47,481 nt of DNA from a virus. Positions 14,536 through 23,566 of the stretch are shown piece by piece. The translations under genes and the position numbers were made by a program. Under the pieces are notes generated by a model that saw nothing but the letters and a program-made list of their open reading frames with translations, was not told the origin of the DNA and did no database searches. The DNA lies in the IMG/VR virus record IMGVR_UViG_3300046543_000431, positions 1-47,481 of that record. One strand, given 5' to 3'. The stretch's first letter is position 1. Each line of letters opens with the position of its first letter.

Positions 14536-15888
14536 GTGGACGTTGCCGATATTCTCACGAAACGGCGAACCTTCGCGGATAACATCGCCAGCGGGTACGG
14601 GCTTCAGTGGATCGGCGAGAATCGAATCGCGTGTTTGGCAAAGCAGATTGGAACGATCCAGGACGGCCAGATTGACACGAAGAAGATGGCGATTCAATGC
14701 GTCATCAGCACGGAAGACGAGGACCGTAGCGGCGACTTGATCCTGACGGAAGGGATCGACACCAGCCAGCACCAGCCGAATCCCGTGGTCCTTTACTCCC
14801 ACGGGATGAGCCTGAACAAACCAATCGGCAAGGCCGAAGACGAGACGGGAAAATACACCGTCACCCGCGAACCGCAGATGCTGAGGAGTGTAACCTACTT
14901 CTCACAAACGCTACCCGAAGCGTATGAGCTTTTTGGATTGGCGGCGGAAGGGATCTTGCGTGGCTGGTCGATTGGCGCGGTCCCGGTGGAAACCGAACCC
15001 CGCACGACGGCGAGCTTTGGGAATGGCTCGCTGCTGGTGAAGCGATGCGAGTTGTTTGAATATTCGCTCACCCCGACGCCGGACAACCGGCTCGCGTTAA
15101 CCGAGCGAGTGCTGAAGTCTGAAACGGGCGGCAAGCAACTACTCCCCACGCTTCTGAAGTGTTTCCAGCCGTGGCTCTTGCCGATGCCGCGTGTGACTGT
15201 TGTACCGGAGGGTGTACCCGTGGCCGTGACCAAAGAAGCGCCCCCGCCATCCAAGGCCGACAAGCCCCACGACTACGAGCCGCTCGACGACAAGAACCCC
15301 GCCAGCCCGACCCCCGACCCCGAAGCCAGCCCCGGTTCTGCGGCAGACTCCGCCGAAGCCCACCCCACCGACGACAAGAACCCTGCGACCGTGGACGCCA
15401 ATGATGGCGACAAGTACGCCGAGTATCCGCACGGGGCGGCGATGCTTGCCCAAACTCACGATCGTCTGATGGAGATGACCAGCTACCACGCGGCGGCGAG
15501 CAAGAAACTCGACAGCCCCGCCGTCAAGGACTTCATCGCGGAAACGGCTTCCATCATCGAAGAGCGCTGCGACGCGATCAAGGACATGTGGAAAGCGGAA
15601 TACCCCGACCTCGACGAACCGACCGGCGACGCCGACACCGTGGACGACGACGGCAAGGGCGAAAACGACAAAAAGAAACCCGTCGAAAAGAACCTGCCCG
15701 AACGTCTGGGCCGCTACCTCCGCGCCTTCCGCGCCCAGTTCACGAAGGGCGTCAAGGACGCGGGAACGCTCGCCGAACTCGCGAACCTCAAAGACGAAAA
15801 CGCGCAATTGAAGAAGGCGCTTCAAACCGCCCTGCGCGCTCACGAGAAACTGAAATCCGGAATCAACGCAGCGAAACGCGGTCGATAA
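14536..15888 (+). CDS. Prohead protease fused to scaffold domain
   Basis: A 450-residue fusion. Residues about 50-190 match HK97-type prohead serine proteases: ISTEDEDRSGDLI, NPVVLYSHGM with catalytic His89, GWSIGAVPVE with catalytic Ser145, and LFEYSLTPTPDNR. Residues 210-450 are acidic, Pro/Ala-rich and then coiled coil (LKDENAQLKKALQTALRAHE), the composition of a scaffold. The protease matures the prohead by cutting scaffold and capsid delta domains. GTG 14536 is the likely start. Fusion of the two functions in one chain occurs in other phages. Confidence 0.88.
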   Translation: MDVADILTKRRTFADNIASGYGLQWIGENRIACLAKQIGTIQDGQIDTKKMAIQCVISTEDEDRSGDLILTEGIDTSQHQPNPVVLYSHGMSLNKPIGKAEDETGKYTVTREPQMLRSVTYFSQTLPEAYELFGLAAEGILRGWSIGAVPVETEPRTTASFGNGSLLVKRCELFEYSLTPTPDNRLALTERVLKSETGGKQLLPTLLKCFQPWLLPMPRVTVVPEGVPVAVTKEAPPPSKADKPHDYEPLDDKNPASPTPDPEASPGSAADSAEAHPTDDKNPATVDANDGDKYAEYPHGAAMLAQTHDRLMEMTSYHAAASKKLDSPAVKDFIAETASIIEERCDAIKDMWKAEYPDLDEPTGDADTVDDDGKGENDKKKPVEKNLPERLGRYLRAFRAQFTKGVKDAGTLAELANLKDENAQLKKALQTALRAHEKLKSGINAAKRGR

Positions 15889-15913
15889 CACTGACCAACT
15901 TCGGAGAATTGGA

Positions 15914-17164
15914 ATGGCACGCGAATACGATCCCGATTCGACTGCGGACCTCCTGGCCCAGGCCGAGGCGCTGAACGCGGAGAACAAAGAACTTCTCGGC
16001 GAGATCCGCAAAGCCCGCTCGCCGGGCTTCAACCAACCGCAAGATACACTGCGAAAGCTCGCTCGCGACACGCGCCAAAAAGACCCGAAGAGCGAATTCC
16101 GCGTCGGGCCGAACGGCATCTTCAAAGACTTCGGCCACTTCATGGGCTCGGTACGGCAAGTGGGTTCCAATAATCAGAATTGGGACAGCAACGAGCCAAT
16201 GAAGAACTATCTGACGAAGGCCATCCCATCCGGGATGAACATCCAGCAGGCGCAGGACGGCGGCTTCCTCGTGCCGCCCGAATTCGTCAATCAACTATTG
16301 ATGCGAACGTACTCGAACGACTTGCTCAGTCGGACGACGATGTTTCCGATGACGACCAGCAACGCGCTCAAGATCCCCGCGGTGAACGAAACCAGTCGCG
16401 CCGACGGCTCGCGCTTCGGTGGTGTGCAGGCGTACTGGGACGGTGAAGGCAACACGATCAACGCGAGCAAGCCGAGCCTCGCACAAGTCACGCTCACGGC
16501 GAACCGGCTGACGATGGCGATTCGGGCCACGCAAGAACTTCTCGACGATACGAGCGCCCTCGAAACGTGGATGAACCTCATCGCCGATCAGGAACTCGCA
16601 TTCAAGATCGGCGATGGGCTGGTAAACGGCACGGGGGCCGGCATGCCGCTCGGCATGCAGAACGCCCTGAGCCTCGTCTCGGTTGCCAAGGAAACCGGGC
16701 AAGCCGCGGCAACGCTCGTTGCCCAGAACGTGCTGAAGATGTGGAGTCGCCTGCACATCAGTTGCATGCAAAACGCAGTCTGGCTTTACGATCAAAGCAT
16801 CCTCCCGCAATTGCAATCCATGACGATCGGCACGGCGGGCGCGCAACTCGCGGTCTTCCTGCCGCAAGGCGGGCTGAGCCAATCGCCATACGCGACGCTT
16901 CAAGGCCGGCCGATGATCCCGGTCGAATTCTGCCAGACGCTCGGCACGGCCGGCGATCTCATTCTCGTTGACCCCGCGACCATCGTGAGCGCCATGAAGG
17001 GCGGCATGCAAGCGATGAATTCGCTGCACGTCTACTTCCTGTCGAACGAACAGGTCTTCCGCTTCGTCATGCGGGTTGACGCGCGAAGCTGGTGGACCTC
17101 AGCGATCACGCCGAAATCGGCGGGCAGCACGCAAACGAATATCGTCAATCTCGCGACTCGTTAA
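15914..17164 (+). CDS. HK97-fold major capsid protein
   Basis: A 416-residue capsid protein. The first ~100 residues include a coiled coil (LLAQAEALNAENKELLGEI) typical of the cleavable delta domain. The fold follows with GGFLVPPEFVNQLL, an E-loop region, ANRLTMAIRATQELLDDTSA of the spine helix, and KIGDGLVNGTGAGMPLGM. It directly follows the protease-scaffold gene, as usual. An adjacent CGGAG site precedes ATG 15914. Mature particles would hold several hundred copies. Confidence 0.93.
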   Translation: MAREYDPDSTADLLAQAEALNAENKELLGEIRKARSPGFNQPQDTLRKLARDTRQKDPKSEFRVGPNGIFKDFGHFMGSVRQVGSNNQNWDSNEPMKNYLTKAIPSGMNIQQAQDGGFLVPPEFVNQLLMRTYSNDLLSRTTMFPMTTSNALKIPAVNETSRADGSRFGGVQAYWDGEGNTINASKPSLAQVTLTANRLTMAIRATQELLDDTSALETWMNLIADQELAFKIGDGLVNGTGAGMPLGMQNALSLVSVAKETGQAAATLVAQNVLKMWSRLHISCMQNAVWLYDQSILPQLQSMTIGTAGAQLAVFLPQGGLSQSPYATLQGRPMIPVEFCQTLGTAGDLILVDPATIVSAMKGGMQAMNSLHVYFLSNEQVFRFVMRVDARSWWTSAITPKSAGSTQTNIVNLATR

Positions 17165-17178
17165 CAAAGGTGCAGCCG

Positions 17179-17445
17179 ATGGGATGGATCAGGTATCGCG
17201 TGGGTGGAGAACTAGACCCAGATATGCGGCAGGGCGAAGGGGCCATTGATTCGTCAAAGATCGTTCAGGTGATTGTGTGTGAGAAGTGGGGAAGTGAGGA
17301 AGCCAAAAAATACGGGGAATACAAGAAACCGTATCCCGGAATGTTTGACAATGTGGCCGCCATCATCGAGTGCGAGGGGAAGGTAACGATTTTCCTTCGC
17401 GAGCACGAATGGCTTGAAGTCAAGCCACAATTGAAAGGGTTCTGA
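17179..17445 (+). CDS. Small hypothetical protein after capsid gene
   Basis: An 88-residue mixed alpha-beta protein. Its leader AAGGTGCAG (17167-17175) differs by one base from the AAGGTGCAA family. IIECEGKVTIFLREHEWLEV near the C-terminus suggests a small beta sheet. No family recognised; inserted between capsid and the next head-region gene. Confidence 0.55.
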   Translation: MGWIRYRVGGELDPDMRQGEGAIDSSKIVQVIVCEKWGSEEAKKYGEYKKPYPGMFDNVAAIIECEGKVTIFLREHEWLEVKPQLKGF

Positions 17446-17448
17446 TTT

Positions 17449-17811
17449 ATGGCAACGGCAACAGACTCTGACACATACGCGAAGGAACTCAAGGAACTCG
17501 TGGCGTTCCTGTCCCCCGGCCCGCGCCCGCTGGCGCAACTGCCGAAGTCGCTCCAGGAACCGGCGTTTCTCGACTTCGCACTGAGCGAGGGGCGCATCAT
17601 GGTCGGACGCCCCGACCATTCATGGGAACGGAAGATCGACGCAAGCGAGTCGCCGGAAGCGCGGCCCATCGGGATGAAGATCCACAAGACAATCGGTTGG
17701 ACGACACTCGACAAGGAATGGCACAAAACGATTTTCGAGCTTCTGCAAGAGGAAGAAACCATCGACGCGGGCCTGAAACTCCAGGTCAAACTCTCGCGGC
17801 GGACGAAATAA
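17449..17811 (+). CDS. Hypothetical head-region protein
   Basis: A 120-residue protein. Residues 10-50 are helical with PLAQLPKSLQEPAFLDFALS resembling a small winged-helix arrangement; RIMVGRPDHSWERKID follows. It is 3 bases after the previous gene and 14 before the next. Placement suggests a virion or assembly role, without sequence proof. Confidence 0.55.
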   Translation: MATATDSDTYAKELKELVAFLSPGPRPLAQLPKSLQEPAFLDFALSEGRIMVGRPDHSWERKIDASESPEARPIGMKIHKTIGWTTLDKEWHKTIFELLQEEETIDAGLKLQVKLSRRTK

Positions 17812-17825
17812 CCACGGGGTGAATC

Positions 17826-18317
17826 ATGCAAGGCTATTTGATCGAAAACGCCAAGGTCATCACGGGATTCGTTCCGCTCGACGGTAACGCGGTTGGGTGG
17901 ACCGGCGACTGGGTTCACATGCGGGACTATCGCCGCTGCTGCATCTGGATTCAACAAGGCGCATGGGCCGGCGGTACGGCGGCGGTCACCCTGAACCAGG
18001 GCAAGACGAATACCGGCGGCAGTTCCAAGGCCATCGCGTTTACGCAAATGTGGACGTGGACCGGCTTGACGGCAGACGGCCCAACCGCACCGACGGCGGT
18101 AACGTCAAACACGTTCACGCTCGCGACGCCCGCGAACACGACCACCGTCATGGAAATCCATGTCAATGACTTGGATATTACCAACGGATTCTACTACGTC
18201 AATTGCACGATTGCGACGCCGGGCAGCAACGCGGACCTCTGCGCCTGCTGCTACATCCTGTACGACGCGGCCCACGCGATGAAGGCGGAGTCGGCCCCGG
18301 TTGTGATTTCGGGTTGA
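17826..18317 (+). CDS. Putative virion decoration protein
   Basis: A 163-residue protein that is Thr/Ala/Gly-rich and predicted almost wholly beta, with a strand-dense core (YRRCCIWIQQGAWAGGTAAV). This fits a small jelly-roll-like or Ig-like virion protein. Location just after the capsid gene is where decoration proteins are encoded. The Cys pairs (CC, CACC) are unusual for a cytosolic protein. No family match is claimed. Confidence 0.5.
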   Translation: MQGYLIENAKVITGFVPLDGNAVGWTGDWVHMRDYRRCCIWIQQGAWAGGTAAVTLNQGKTNTGGSSKAIAFTQMWTWTGLTADGPTAPTAVTSNTFTLATPANTTTVMEIHVNDLDITNGFYYVNCTIATPGSNADLCACCYILYDAAHAMKAESAPVVISG

Positions 18318-18347
18318 TCGTTCGGGAATTTCAATTGAGGGTTCACG

Positions 18348-19286
18348 ATGGCAACGAAAACGAAATTTCCGGCATCAGCGGGCAGCGCCTACGAGTTCTG
18401 CGACCTGCTGTTCAAATACCATCCGCCCTTGCTCCGCGGTTCGTTCCCGACCGGCGACGTGTATTTCGTCGATTCGACTTCGAGCAGCAAAGGCATTACG
18501 ACGAGTTTCGGACGTTCGCCCGAAGCTCCGCTCTCGACGCTGGCGTTTGCGCTGGGATCCACCGGCCCCGTCACGGCGAACAATGATGATCTCGTGATCG
18601 TGATGCCCGGCCATACCGAGGCGGTGATTGCGGACGGGACGATCACGAGCGGGAAGATCGGCGTCAACGTCTTGGGGCTTGGCGTCGGCTTGAAGCGCCC
18701 CGTCATCACCTACACGACGGCAGCCGCGGCGAGCGTGAACATCACCGCCGCACAGCAATATTGGTCAAATATCGTTTTCAACGCGGTTGGCGTGGCGAGC
18801 GTGACGGCGGCAATCAACGTCACGGCGGCGGATGTGCAGTTTTACAAGTGCGCCATCATCCACGCGGACAACACGAATCAAGCGGTCCTCGGTCTGCTTA
18901 CCACATCGGCGGCCGATCGGCTCATCATCGACTCGTGCGACATTTACGGCACGGCGAACGCGGGGACGGCGGCAGGCGTGCGGATCGTCGGCGGTAACGA
19001 TATTCGCATCGTCAACAATTATATCTACGGAAACTACACCACCACGCTCGGCGGAATCGACAACGCGACCACGCTCGGCTTGCGGTGGTTGATCGACAAC
19101 AATCGGATTCTGAACAAAACCGCATCGTCCACGGTCTGCGTCAACCTCCAGGCGACGACGACGGGATTCGTAACGAACAACCGTTTTGCGATCCTGTCGG
19201 GTACGGCTCCCATCGTCGGAGCCGCGTCGTTCTGGGGCGGCAACTACTACGCGGCTGTGGTCGCGACGGCCGGCACGCTGGTCTAA
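18348..19286 (+). CDS. Right-handed beta-helix virion protein
   Basis: A 312-residue protein with the periodic pattern of a pectate-lyase-like beta helix from about residue 100 on: repeated ADVQFYKCAIIH, DRLIIDSCDIYG, NDIRIVNNYIYGN, LRWLIDNNRILN, TTGFVTNNRF units at roughly 25-residue rungs. GDVYFVDSTS near 36 resembles the start of such folds. It is encoded among head genes rather than after the tail tip, so it may be a head fibre or decoration with sugar binding rather than a tailspike. Enzyme activity cannot be judged. Confidence 0.7.
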   Translation: MATKTKFPASAGSAYEFCDLLFKYHPPLLRGSFPTGDVYFVDSTSSSKGITTSFGRSPEAPLSTLAFALGSTGPVTANNDDLVIVMPGHTEAVIADGTITSGKIGVNVLGLGVGLKRPVITYTTAAAASVNITAAQQYWSNIVFNAVGVASVTAAINVTAADVQFYKCAIIHADNTNQAVLGLLTTSAADRLIIDSCDIYGTANAGTAAGVRIVGGNDIRIVNNYIYGNYTTTLGGIDNATTLGLRWLIDNNRILNKTASSTVCVNLQATTTGFVTNNRFAILSGTAPIVGAASFWGGNYYAAVVATAGTLV

Positions 19287-19298
19287 CGGGAGCTTCTA

Positions 19299-19610
19299 AT
19301 GTCCACGAAAAAAGAAGACAAGGCGGAAGCCGTAGAAGCCGAAAAGGAAGCGGCCGAACACGCTAAGGAACAGAAGTTTTCGATGAAGTACGTCGGCACG
19401 AGCGACCTTCAGCTTGGCCGACTAACCGCCGGTACGACGTACCACATCATCCAATGGATCGCGTCGAGCGGCCAGCATGTCAGCGCGTTGATGTTCGCTG
19501 ACGACGGTGCGCTTTACGTCGGTACGGAAATGCAGAACCCGGCCGAATGGGAAGTCGTGAAGGAACACCAGAAGAAGAAAAAGAAATCCGAGCAAGACGG
19601 GGAAGAGTAA
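19299..19610 (+). CDS. Charged small hypothetical protein
   Basis: A 103-residue protein with a Lys/Glu helix at the start (DKAEAVEAEKEAAEHAKEQK), a beta middle (YVGTSDLQLGRLTAGTTYHI) and a Lys/Glu C-terminus. A GGGAG site precedes it, and its stop overlaps the next ATG by one base (TAATG). Probably a minor structural or assembly protein by location. Confidence 0.55.
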   Translation: MSTKKEDKAEAVEAEKEAAEHAKEQKFSMKYVGTSDLQLGRLTAGTTYHIIQWIASSGQHVSALMFADDGALYVGTEMQNPAEWEVVKEHQKKKKKSEQDGEE

Positions 19611-19966
19611 TGGCGGTCAAGCTCGTATCCACGTTCACGCAATGGGTCGGAGTCTCCTCCGATACAAAGCCGAACGTCGGCATCCGCATGCCGGACGGCA
19701 CGATTCTGACGGCGGCGGACCTGCAACCGGGCGCGACGTTCCTCGAACTCGATACGGGGTTCACGAGCAAATACGACGGCGCGAACTGGCAGCGGATTCC
19801 GACGGACGGGGCGCAAGTCGTGATGTCCGTCGGGGTGATGGTTGAAGCGGTGCAGGCCATGCACCGCACGCTTGAAAGTCTGCGGCAAGGTTTGATTAAC
19901 GCGAACAACTGCGACGACGTGAACCCGGTAGACGTGTCTGGAACACCGGCCGAGTTGGTATCCTAA
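19610..19966 (+). CDS. Hypothetical structural-region protein
   Basis: A 118-residue protein with an N-terminal beta half (VGIRMPDGTILTAADLQPGA) and a C-terminal helix. It starts at the TAATG overlap with the preceding gene. No family recognised. Spacing suggests co-translation with its neighbour. Confidence 0.55.
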   Translation: MAVKLVSTFTQWVGVSSDTKPNVGIRMPDGTILTAADLQPGATFLELDTGFTSKYDGANWQRIPTDGAQVVMSVGVMVEAVQAMHRTLESLRQGLINANNCDDVNPVDVSGTPAELVS

Positions 19967-19979
19967 GAGGATTTTTAAC

Positions 19980-20606
19980 ATGCCAGTCGTTACCGCTCCG
20001 GCCTTTTCCATTCCGCCAAAAGCGTTCCCCGGTTCGGCCGCCGTTCCATCGGGAATCGTCGGCGAGCTTCTGTATTCGCAGGTGATGCTGAAGTACGCAA
20101 CGCTCGTCAAGCTGGGCCGCGTGCAAACGGCTTACGCGACGCTGACGGCTCCGGTCGCGTTCGGCACGGCAGCGGCGAGCGGCGGGCCGCTCATCTGGAA
20201 CAAACCAACGAGCGGAGTGGACGCGCATATCCTCGCGGTCGGTGTCGCGGGAGTCGTGGCCTCGGCCGCCGCGGGGTCAATCGGGCTTGCGGGCAGCACG
20301 GGGCAAGCCATCGCCCCAAGCTCGACGACGGCAATCGACGCGAGCGGTAACGCTTATGTGGGCGGCCCGGCATCGGCGATGGGCGGGATCTATCGGCTGG
20401 GAACGGTCGCGAACCCGTCCACGATGTTCGCCCCGATCTTCAACGTCGGCACGACGGCCACAAGTGCCATGTTCGGCCCCTCATTCATCGACCTCGGCGG
20501 CGCAATGGTCGTGCCGCCCGGCAACTGCGGTTTCCTGGCCGGCTCGGTCGTGTTGACGACGTTACAAGTATCCATCGCACTGATCTGGGCCGAACTCCCG
20601 ACATAA
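19980..20606 (+). CDS. Putative virion protein, tandem paralogue 1
   Basis: A 208-residue Ala/Gly/Thr-rich beta protein that is paralogous to the next gene over its whole length: both contain PSGIVGE, LVK-G-VQ-AYA, GGP-LWN, DAHLL/DAHIL, NA or NM-VGGPAS and end ALIWAELPT or ALLWAELPD. The pair arose by tandem duplication and the products probably form a hetero-oligomer on the virion. Function not recognised. Confidence 0.6.
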   Translation: MPVVTAPAFSIPPKAFPGSAAVPSGIVGELLYSQVMLKYATLVKLGRVQTAYATLTAPVAFGTAAASGGPLIWNKPTSGVDAHILAVGVAGVVASAAAGSIGLAGSTGQAIAPSSTTAIDASGNAYVGGPASAMGGIYRLGTVANPSTMFAPIFNVGTTATSAMFGPSFIDLGGAMVVPPGNCGFLAGSVVLTTLQVSIALIWAELPT

Positions 20607-20616
20607 AGGAACGACC

Positions 20617-21255
20617 ATGCCGACTCTTTCCGCGCCAGTATTGCAGATTCCGGCGAGATCGTTTCCGGGACAAACCGTCGGTGCGCCGAGTGGCATCGTC
20701 GGCGAATTCACGCTATCCGAAGTGCTGGGCCGTTACTCGCATCTGGTCAAGGCAGGGACGGTGCAGTGCGCCTATGCGTTGCTCGCCGCGTCCAGCCCGA
20801 CGATCTATTCGACGAACACGCTGACGGGCGGGCCGTTCCTGTGGAACCCGCCGCAAACGAGCTACGACGCGCACCTGCTCGCCATGTCCGTTTCCGTCAC
20901 CACGGCGGCGTCAACGGGGACGGCGGGCGCATTGGGCATCACCGGCGGCGGCGGGCAAGCCGTTATCCCGACGGCTCTGACCGCGATCGACAATATCGGC
21001 AACATGCTCGTGGGTGGCCCCGCGTCAAAGATGACGGTCTACCGAACGGCGACGCCAGCCGCGGCCGGTACGTTCTTCATCCCGACATGCAATATCGCAT
21101 TGACGGCGGTAACGGCGATGTTCGCCCCGACGTGGATTGACCTGTACGGGTCGGTCATCGTCGGCCCCGGCTCGTGGGCTTCGGTGTCCGCGTCATCGAC
21201 GCAAACGAACCTCGTGGCCCGTGTCGCGTTGCTGTGGGCCGAACTACCCGACTAA
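20617..21255 (+). CDS. Putative virion protein, tandem paralogue 2
   Basis: A 212-residue paralogue of the preceding gene with the same segment order and the same C-terminal WAELP. Divergence is high between shared motifs, so the duplication is old or under diversifying pressure. Both are preceded by good ribosome sites, suggesting both are made in quantity. Likely a surface or decoration component. Confidence 0.6.
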   Translation: MPTLSAPVLQIPARSFPGQTVGAPSGIVGEFTLSEVLGRYSHLVKAGTVQCAYALLAASSPTIYSTNTLTGGPFLWNPPQTSYDAHLLAMSVSVTTAASTGTAGALGITGGGGQAVIPTALTAIDNIGNMLVGGPASKMTVYRTATPAAAGTFFIPTCNIALTAVTAMFAPTWIDLYGSVIVGPGSWASVSASSTQTNLVARVALLWAELPD

Positions 21256-21270
21256 GAGGAGAGATTCCCA

Positions 21271-21516
21271 ATGGTGCAATGGGAATACCGACAAGAAACG
21301 ATTCCGCCCGACCCTCCGAATGTGCAGGCGGTGTGCAACAAGGCGGGCGCGGACGGCTGGGAACTGGGGGGGATGCTGCTCGTAATCATTCCGCCCGCGC
21401 CGCGAATGATCAACGGCGTGCTGCATCAGGGCGGACAGGCGACGCCGATGATCATGCTCCAGTTCAAGCGGCCCATTGCGCCGGCCCCGAACCCGACGAT
21501 GATGGCGGCGAGTTAA
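21271..21516 (+). CDS. Small hypothetical protein
   Basis: An 81-residue protein beginning with VQWEYRQETI and containing ADGWELGGMLLVI, a pattern seen in small WEY...DGWEL proteins (DUF4177-like) of bacteria and phages. An AGGAG site precedes the ATG. The Pro/Met-rich tail is probably disordered. Function unknown. Confidence 0.55.
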   Translation: MVQWEYRQETIPPDPPNVQAVCNKAGADGWELGGMLLVIIPPAPRMINGVLHQGGQATPMIMLQFKRPIAPAPNPTMMAAS

Positions 21517-21520
21517 TGCC

Positions 21521-22204
21521 ATGCTCATCAACCTAACGGAAGTCAAGACGTTCCTGAAAAAGAGCTTGGCTGACACCAGCGAAGATGCACTGTTGAAGCA
21601 GATTATCGGAGCGGTGGACGCCGAAGCGAAGAAGTTTTTCGACCGGCAGATTGAGCAAGCGACGTACACGGATTATTACGACGGGAATAATAGCCGTGTG
21701 CTTTTGTTGAATGAATACCCGGTAACGTCGGTTGCAAGCGTGTACGAAGACACGACGGCGTATTGGGGGAGCGTGACGAGTTCTTTCGGAACGACCACGC
21801 TTTTGACTTCCGGCATCGACTACGCTTTGGCCCTCGACGGGCGAAACGGTGTCGCGGAAGCGGGCCGGATCTTCAAGCTGACGGGCGTGTGGTCGGGGCG
21901 GTGGGATTACCGGCGCGGCAATCTTGGCGCGACCATCAAGCCGATGCCGGGCTCGATCAAGGTGACGTACACGGCGGGGTATGCCTCCGGCGCGATCCCG
22001 CAGGACATCAAGCTCGGATTGTGGCAAGTGTGTTCGCAAGTGCGGGCCACGATCCCGAAAGGGTATTTGCTGCAATCGGAATCGCTCGGCGAGTACAGCT
22101 ACGCTCTGGCGGCCCTCGCGGTGACGTATCTGCGGATGGGGACGACGGAGCAACTGCTCAGCCGGTATCGGCGAGTCCGCGAACGATTTAAGCCGCTGGG
22201 GTGA
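21521..22204 (+). CDS. Head-tail connector protein (gp6-like)
   Basis: A 227-residue adaptor. LINLTEVKTFLKKSLADTSE then LLKQIIGAVDAEAKKFFDR gives the N-terminal helices of HK97 gp6-type connectors, and IKVTYTAGYA with a C-terminal helix DIKLGLWQVCSQVRAT completes the fold. These proteins ring the bottom of the portal and allow tail docking. It lies over 4 kb downstream of the capsid gene, a distance filled by probable surface proteins. Confidence 0.78.
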   Translation: MLINLTEVKTFLKKSLADTSEDALLKQIIGAVDAEAKKFFDRQIEQATYTDYYDGNNSRVLLLNEYPVTSVASVYEDTTAYWGSVTSSFGTTTLLTSGIDYALALDGRNGVAEAGRIFKLTGVWSGRWDYRRGNLGATIKPMPGSIKVTYTAGYASGAIPQDIKLGLWQVCSQVRATIPKGYLLQSESLGEYSYALAALAVTYLRMGTTEQLLSRYRRVRERFKPLG

Positions 22205-22207
22205 GAC

Positions 22208-22921
22208 GTGGCGATTTCCTTGGACGGCTCGACTTCGGGGAACGGCAATGCAGCGACTTCGGTCAGCATTACCCCGGCGGGCGGCACGGGGACGGCGGCC
22301 CAGCGGATCGAGATTATTACGTTCGCTTGGCGCTCCGACCCAGGAGCGATTACCGCGCCAGGAGGTTGGGCTCCGACCGGCATACAGAACAGCGTCAGCG
22401 TGTGGGGGGCGACTTATACCAAGAGCGCCGTCTCCGCCGCGGAAACGTGGAGCTGGGCGAATTCGTCCGATTACTCTTATAGCGTCGTGAGTTATGTCAC
22501 AGACGGATCGAGTTGGACGCTGGACCAAAGTTCCAAGACGACCGGGAACGATAACGCCCCAACGACCGGCAGTGTCACGACAACGAGCGCCAGCGAACTG
22601 CTGGTCGCGTGCTTCGCGGAACATGCCGCCGCGCTCGGCGCGCTGACGTTCTCGGCCCCGACGAATTCGTTCTCGATCATCGTCCAGCAAGAGAACAACA
22701 ACGCGAGCAACCGCACGGCGAGCGGGATCAGTACGCGGGTCGTGGCATCGACGGGGACTTACTCCACGGGCGTAACGTCCACGCAGTTCGATGCCTGGAC
22801 AGCGGCAATCGTGACATTCGCGGAATCGGCGGGAACGCCCTACACGACCGATATGTTCCCCCGAAATCCGAGCCTCGCGTCCTATACCCCGCTGGGGCGT
22901 CCCGAAGTGATCGGATATTGA
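22208..22921 (+). CDS. Ser/Thr/Ala-rich putative virion protein
   Basis: A 237-residue protein, Ser, Thr, Ala and Asn-rich and predicted all beta, starting at GTG 22208. AISLDGSTSGNGNAATSVSI at the start resembles the first strands of Ig-like or jelly-roll phage surface proteins. The C-terminal MFPRNPSLASYTPLGRPEVI is extended. Probably a structural protein exposed on the particle; no family is claimed. Confidence 0.55.
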   Translation: MAISLDGSTSGNGNAATSVSITPAGGTGTAAQRIEIITFAWRSDPGAITAPGGWAPTGIQNSVSVWGATYTKSAVSAAETWSWANSSDYSYSVVSYVTDGSSWTLDQSSKTTGNDNAPTTGSVTTTSASELLVACFAEHAAALGALTFSAPTNSFSIIVQQENNNASNRTASGISTRVVASTGTYSTGVTSTQFDAWTAAIVTFAESAGTPYTTDMFPRNPSLASYTPLGRPEVIGY

Positions 22922-22933
22922 CAAGGTGCAACC

Positions 22934-23080
22934 ATGAAAACCTGGATCGTTCTTGCAGTCGTTCTGACGATTATCGGCACGGTGATGGCGCGGGATGGTT
23001 ATCCCGACGATTACGCAAAGCCGGTTGAGAATGGAATGTGGGAGAATGTCCACGTTCTTCCGCAGCCGCCGAAAAATTAA
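22934..23080 (+). CDS. Small secreted or membrane peptide
   Basis: A 48-residue peptide with a textbook signal sequence: MKTWIVLAVVLTIIGTVMA then RDGY, a plausible signal peptidase site, leaving a mature part of about 29 residues with Pro and Trp. AAGGTGCAA precedes it at 22923-22931. A secreted peptide among head-tail genes is odd and may act in the host envelope, for example in superinfection exclusion or lysis. Confidence 0.6.
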   Translation: MKTWIVLAVVLTIIGTVMARDGYPDDYAKPVENGMWENVHVLPQPPKN

Positions 23081-23095
23081 CCTGGAGCTTCAAAC

Positions 23096-23545
23096 ATGGC
23101 GCGTCGATATTCGGTCACGGCTTCCACCATTGATACGGCGTCGATTACGTCCGTTGTCTTGACTTCCGCATCGACCGTGCGGCCCATGCTGTACGACTTG
23201 CTCATCGGGTCAACGGCGACGCCGGCGGATAACGCCCTCGAACTCATCGTCAAACGATTCACGGTCGCCGGCACGACGACGTCGTTTACGCCGGTGGCGC
23301 TCGATCCCGGCGATCCCGCCTCGCTCGCGGCGTCCGGCTTCACGGCCACGGTCGAGCCGACGTATACCTCGAACGCCTTGCTGTTGCGAATCTGCGTGAA
23401 TCAGCGGGCCACGTTCCGCTGGGTTGCCCGCGACCGGAGCGAAATCCTCGCGCCCGCGACGGCCGCCAACGGGCTGGGGTTCTTCAACAACGCGATCGGC
23501 GGTTCCGCCGTCATCATGGCGTACACAGTTCTCTTTGAAGAGTGA
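23096..23545 (+). CDS. Putative virion protein
   Basis: A 149-residue all-beta Thr/Ala/Ser-rich protein. YDLLIGSTATPADNALELIV and FRWVARDRSEILAPATAANG resemble small single-domain capsid-associated proteins of planctomycete and other soil phages, though I cannot name a family. A GGAG site precedes ATG 23096. Located in the connector region. Confidence 0.55.
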   Translation: MARRYSVTASTIDTASITSVVLTSASTVRPMLYDLLIGSTATPADNALELIVKRFTVAGTTTSFTPVALDPGDPASLAASGFTATVEPTYTSNALLLRICVNQRATFRWVARDRSEILAPATAANGLGFFNNAIGGSAVIMAYTVLFEE

Positions 23546-23566
23546 GATTTATACCAAGGTGCAACC

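Noticed and set aside
15139-16170. Minus-strand open frame over protease and capsid genes
   Set aside because: Low-complexity translation opposite two confidently identified genes.
21533-23053. 506-codon open frame on the minus strand
   Set aside because: Arg-rich composition, no domain, and it is opposite a recognisable connector gene.
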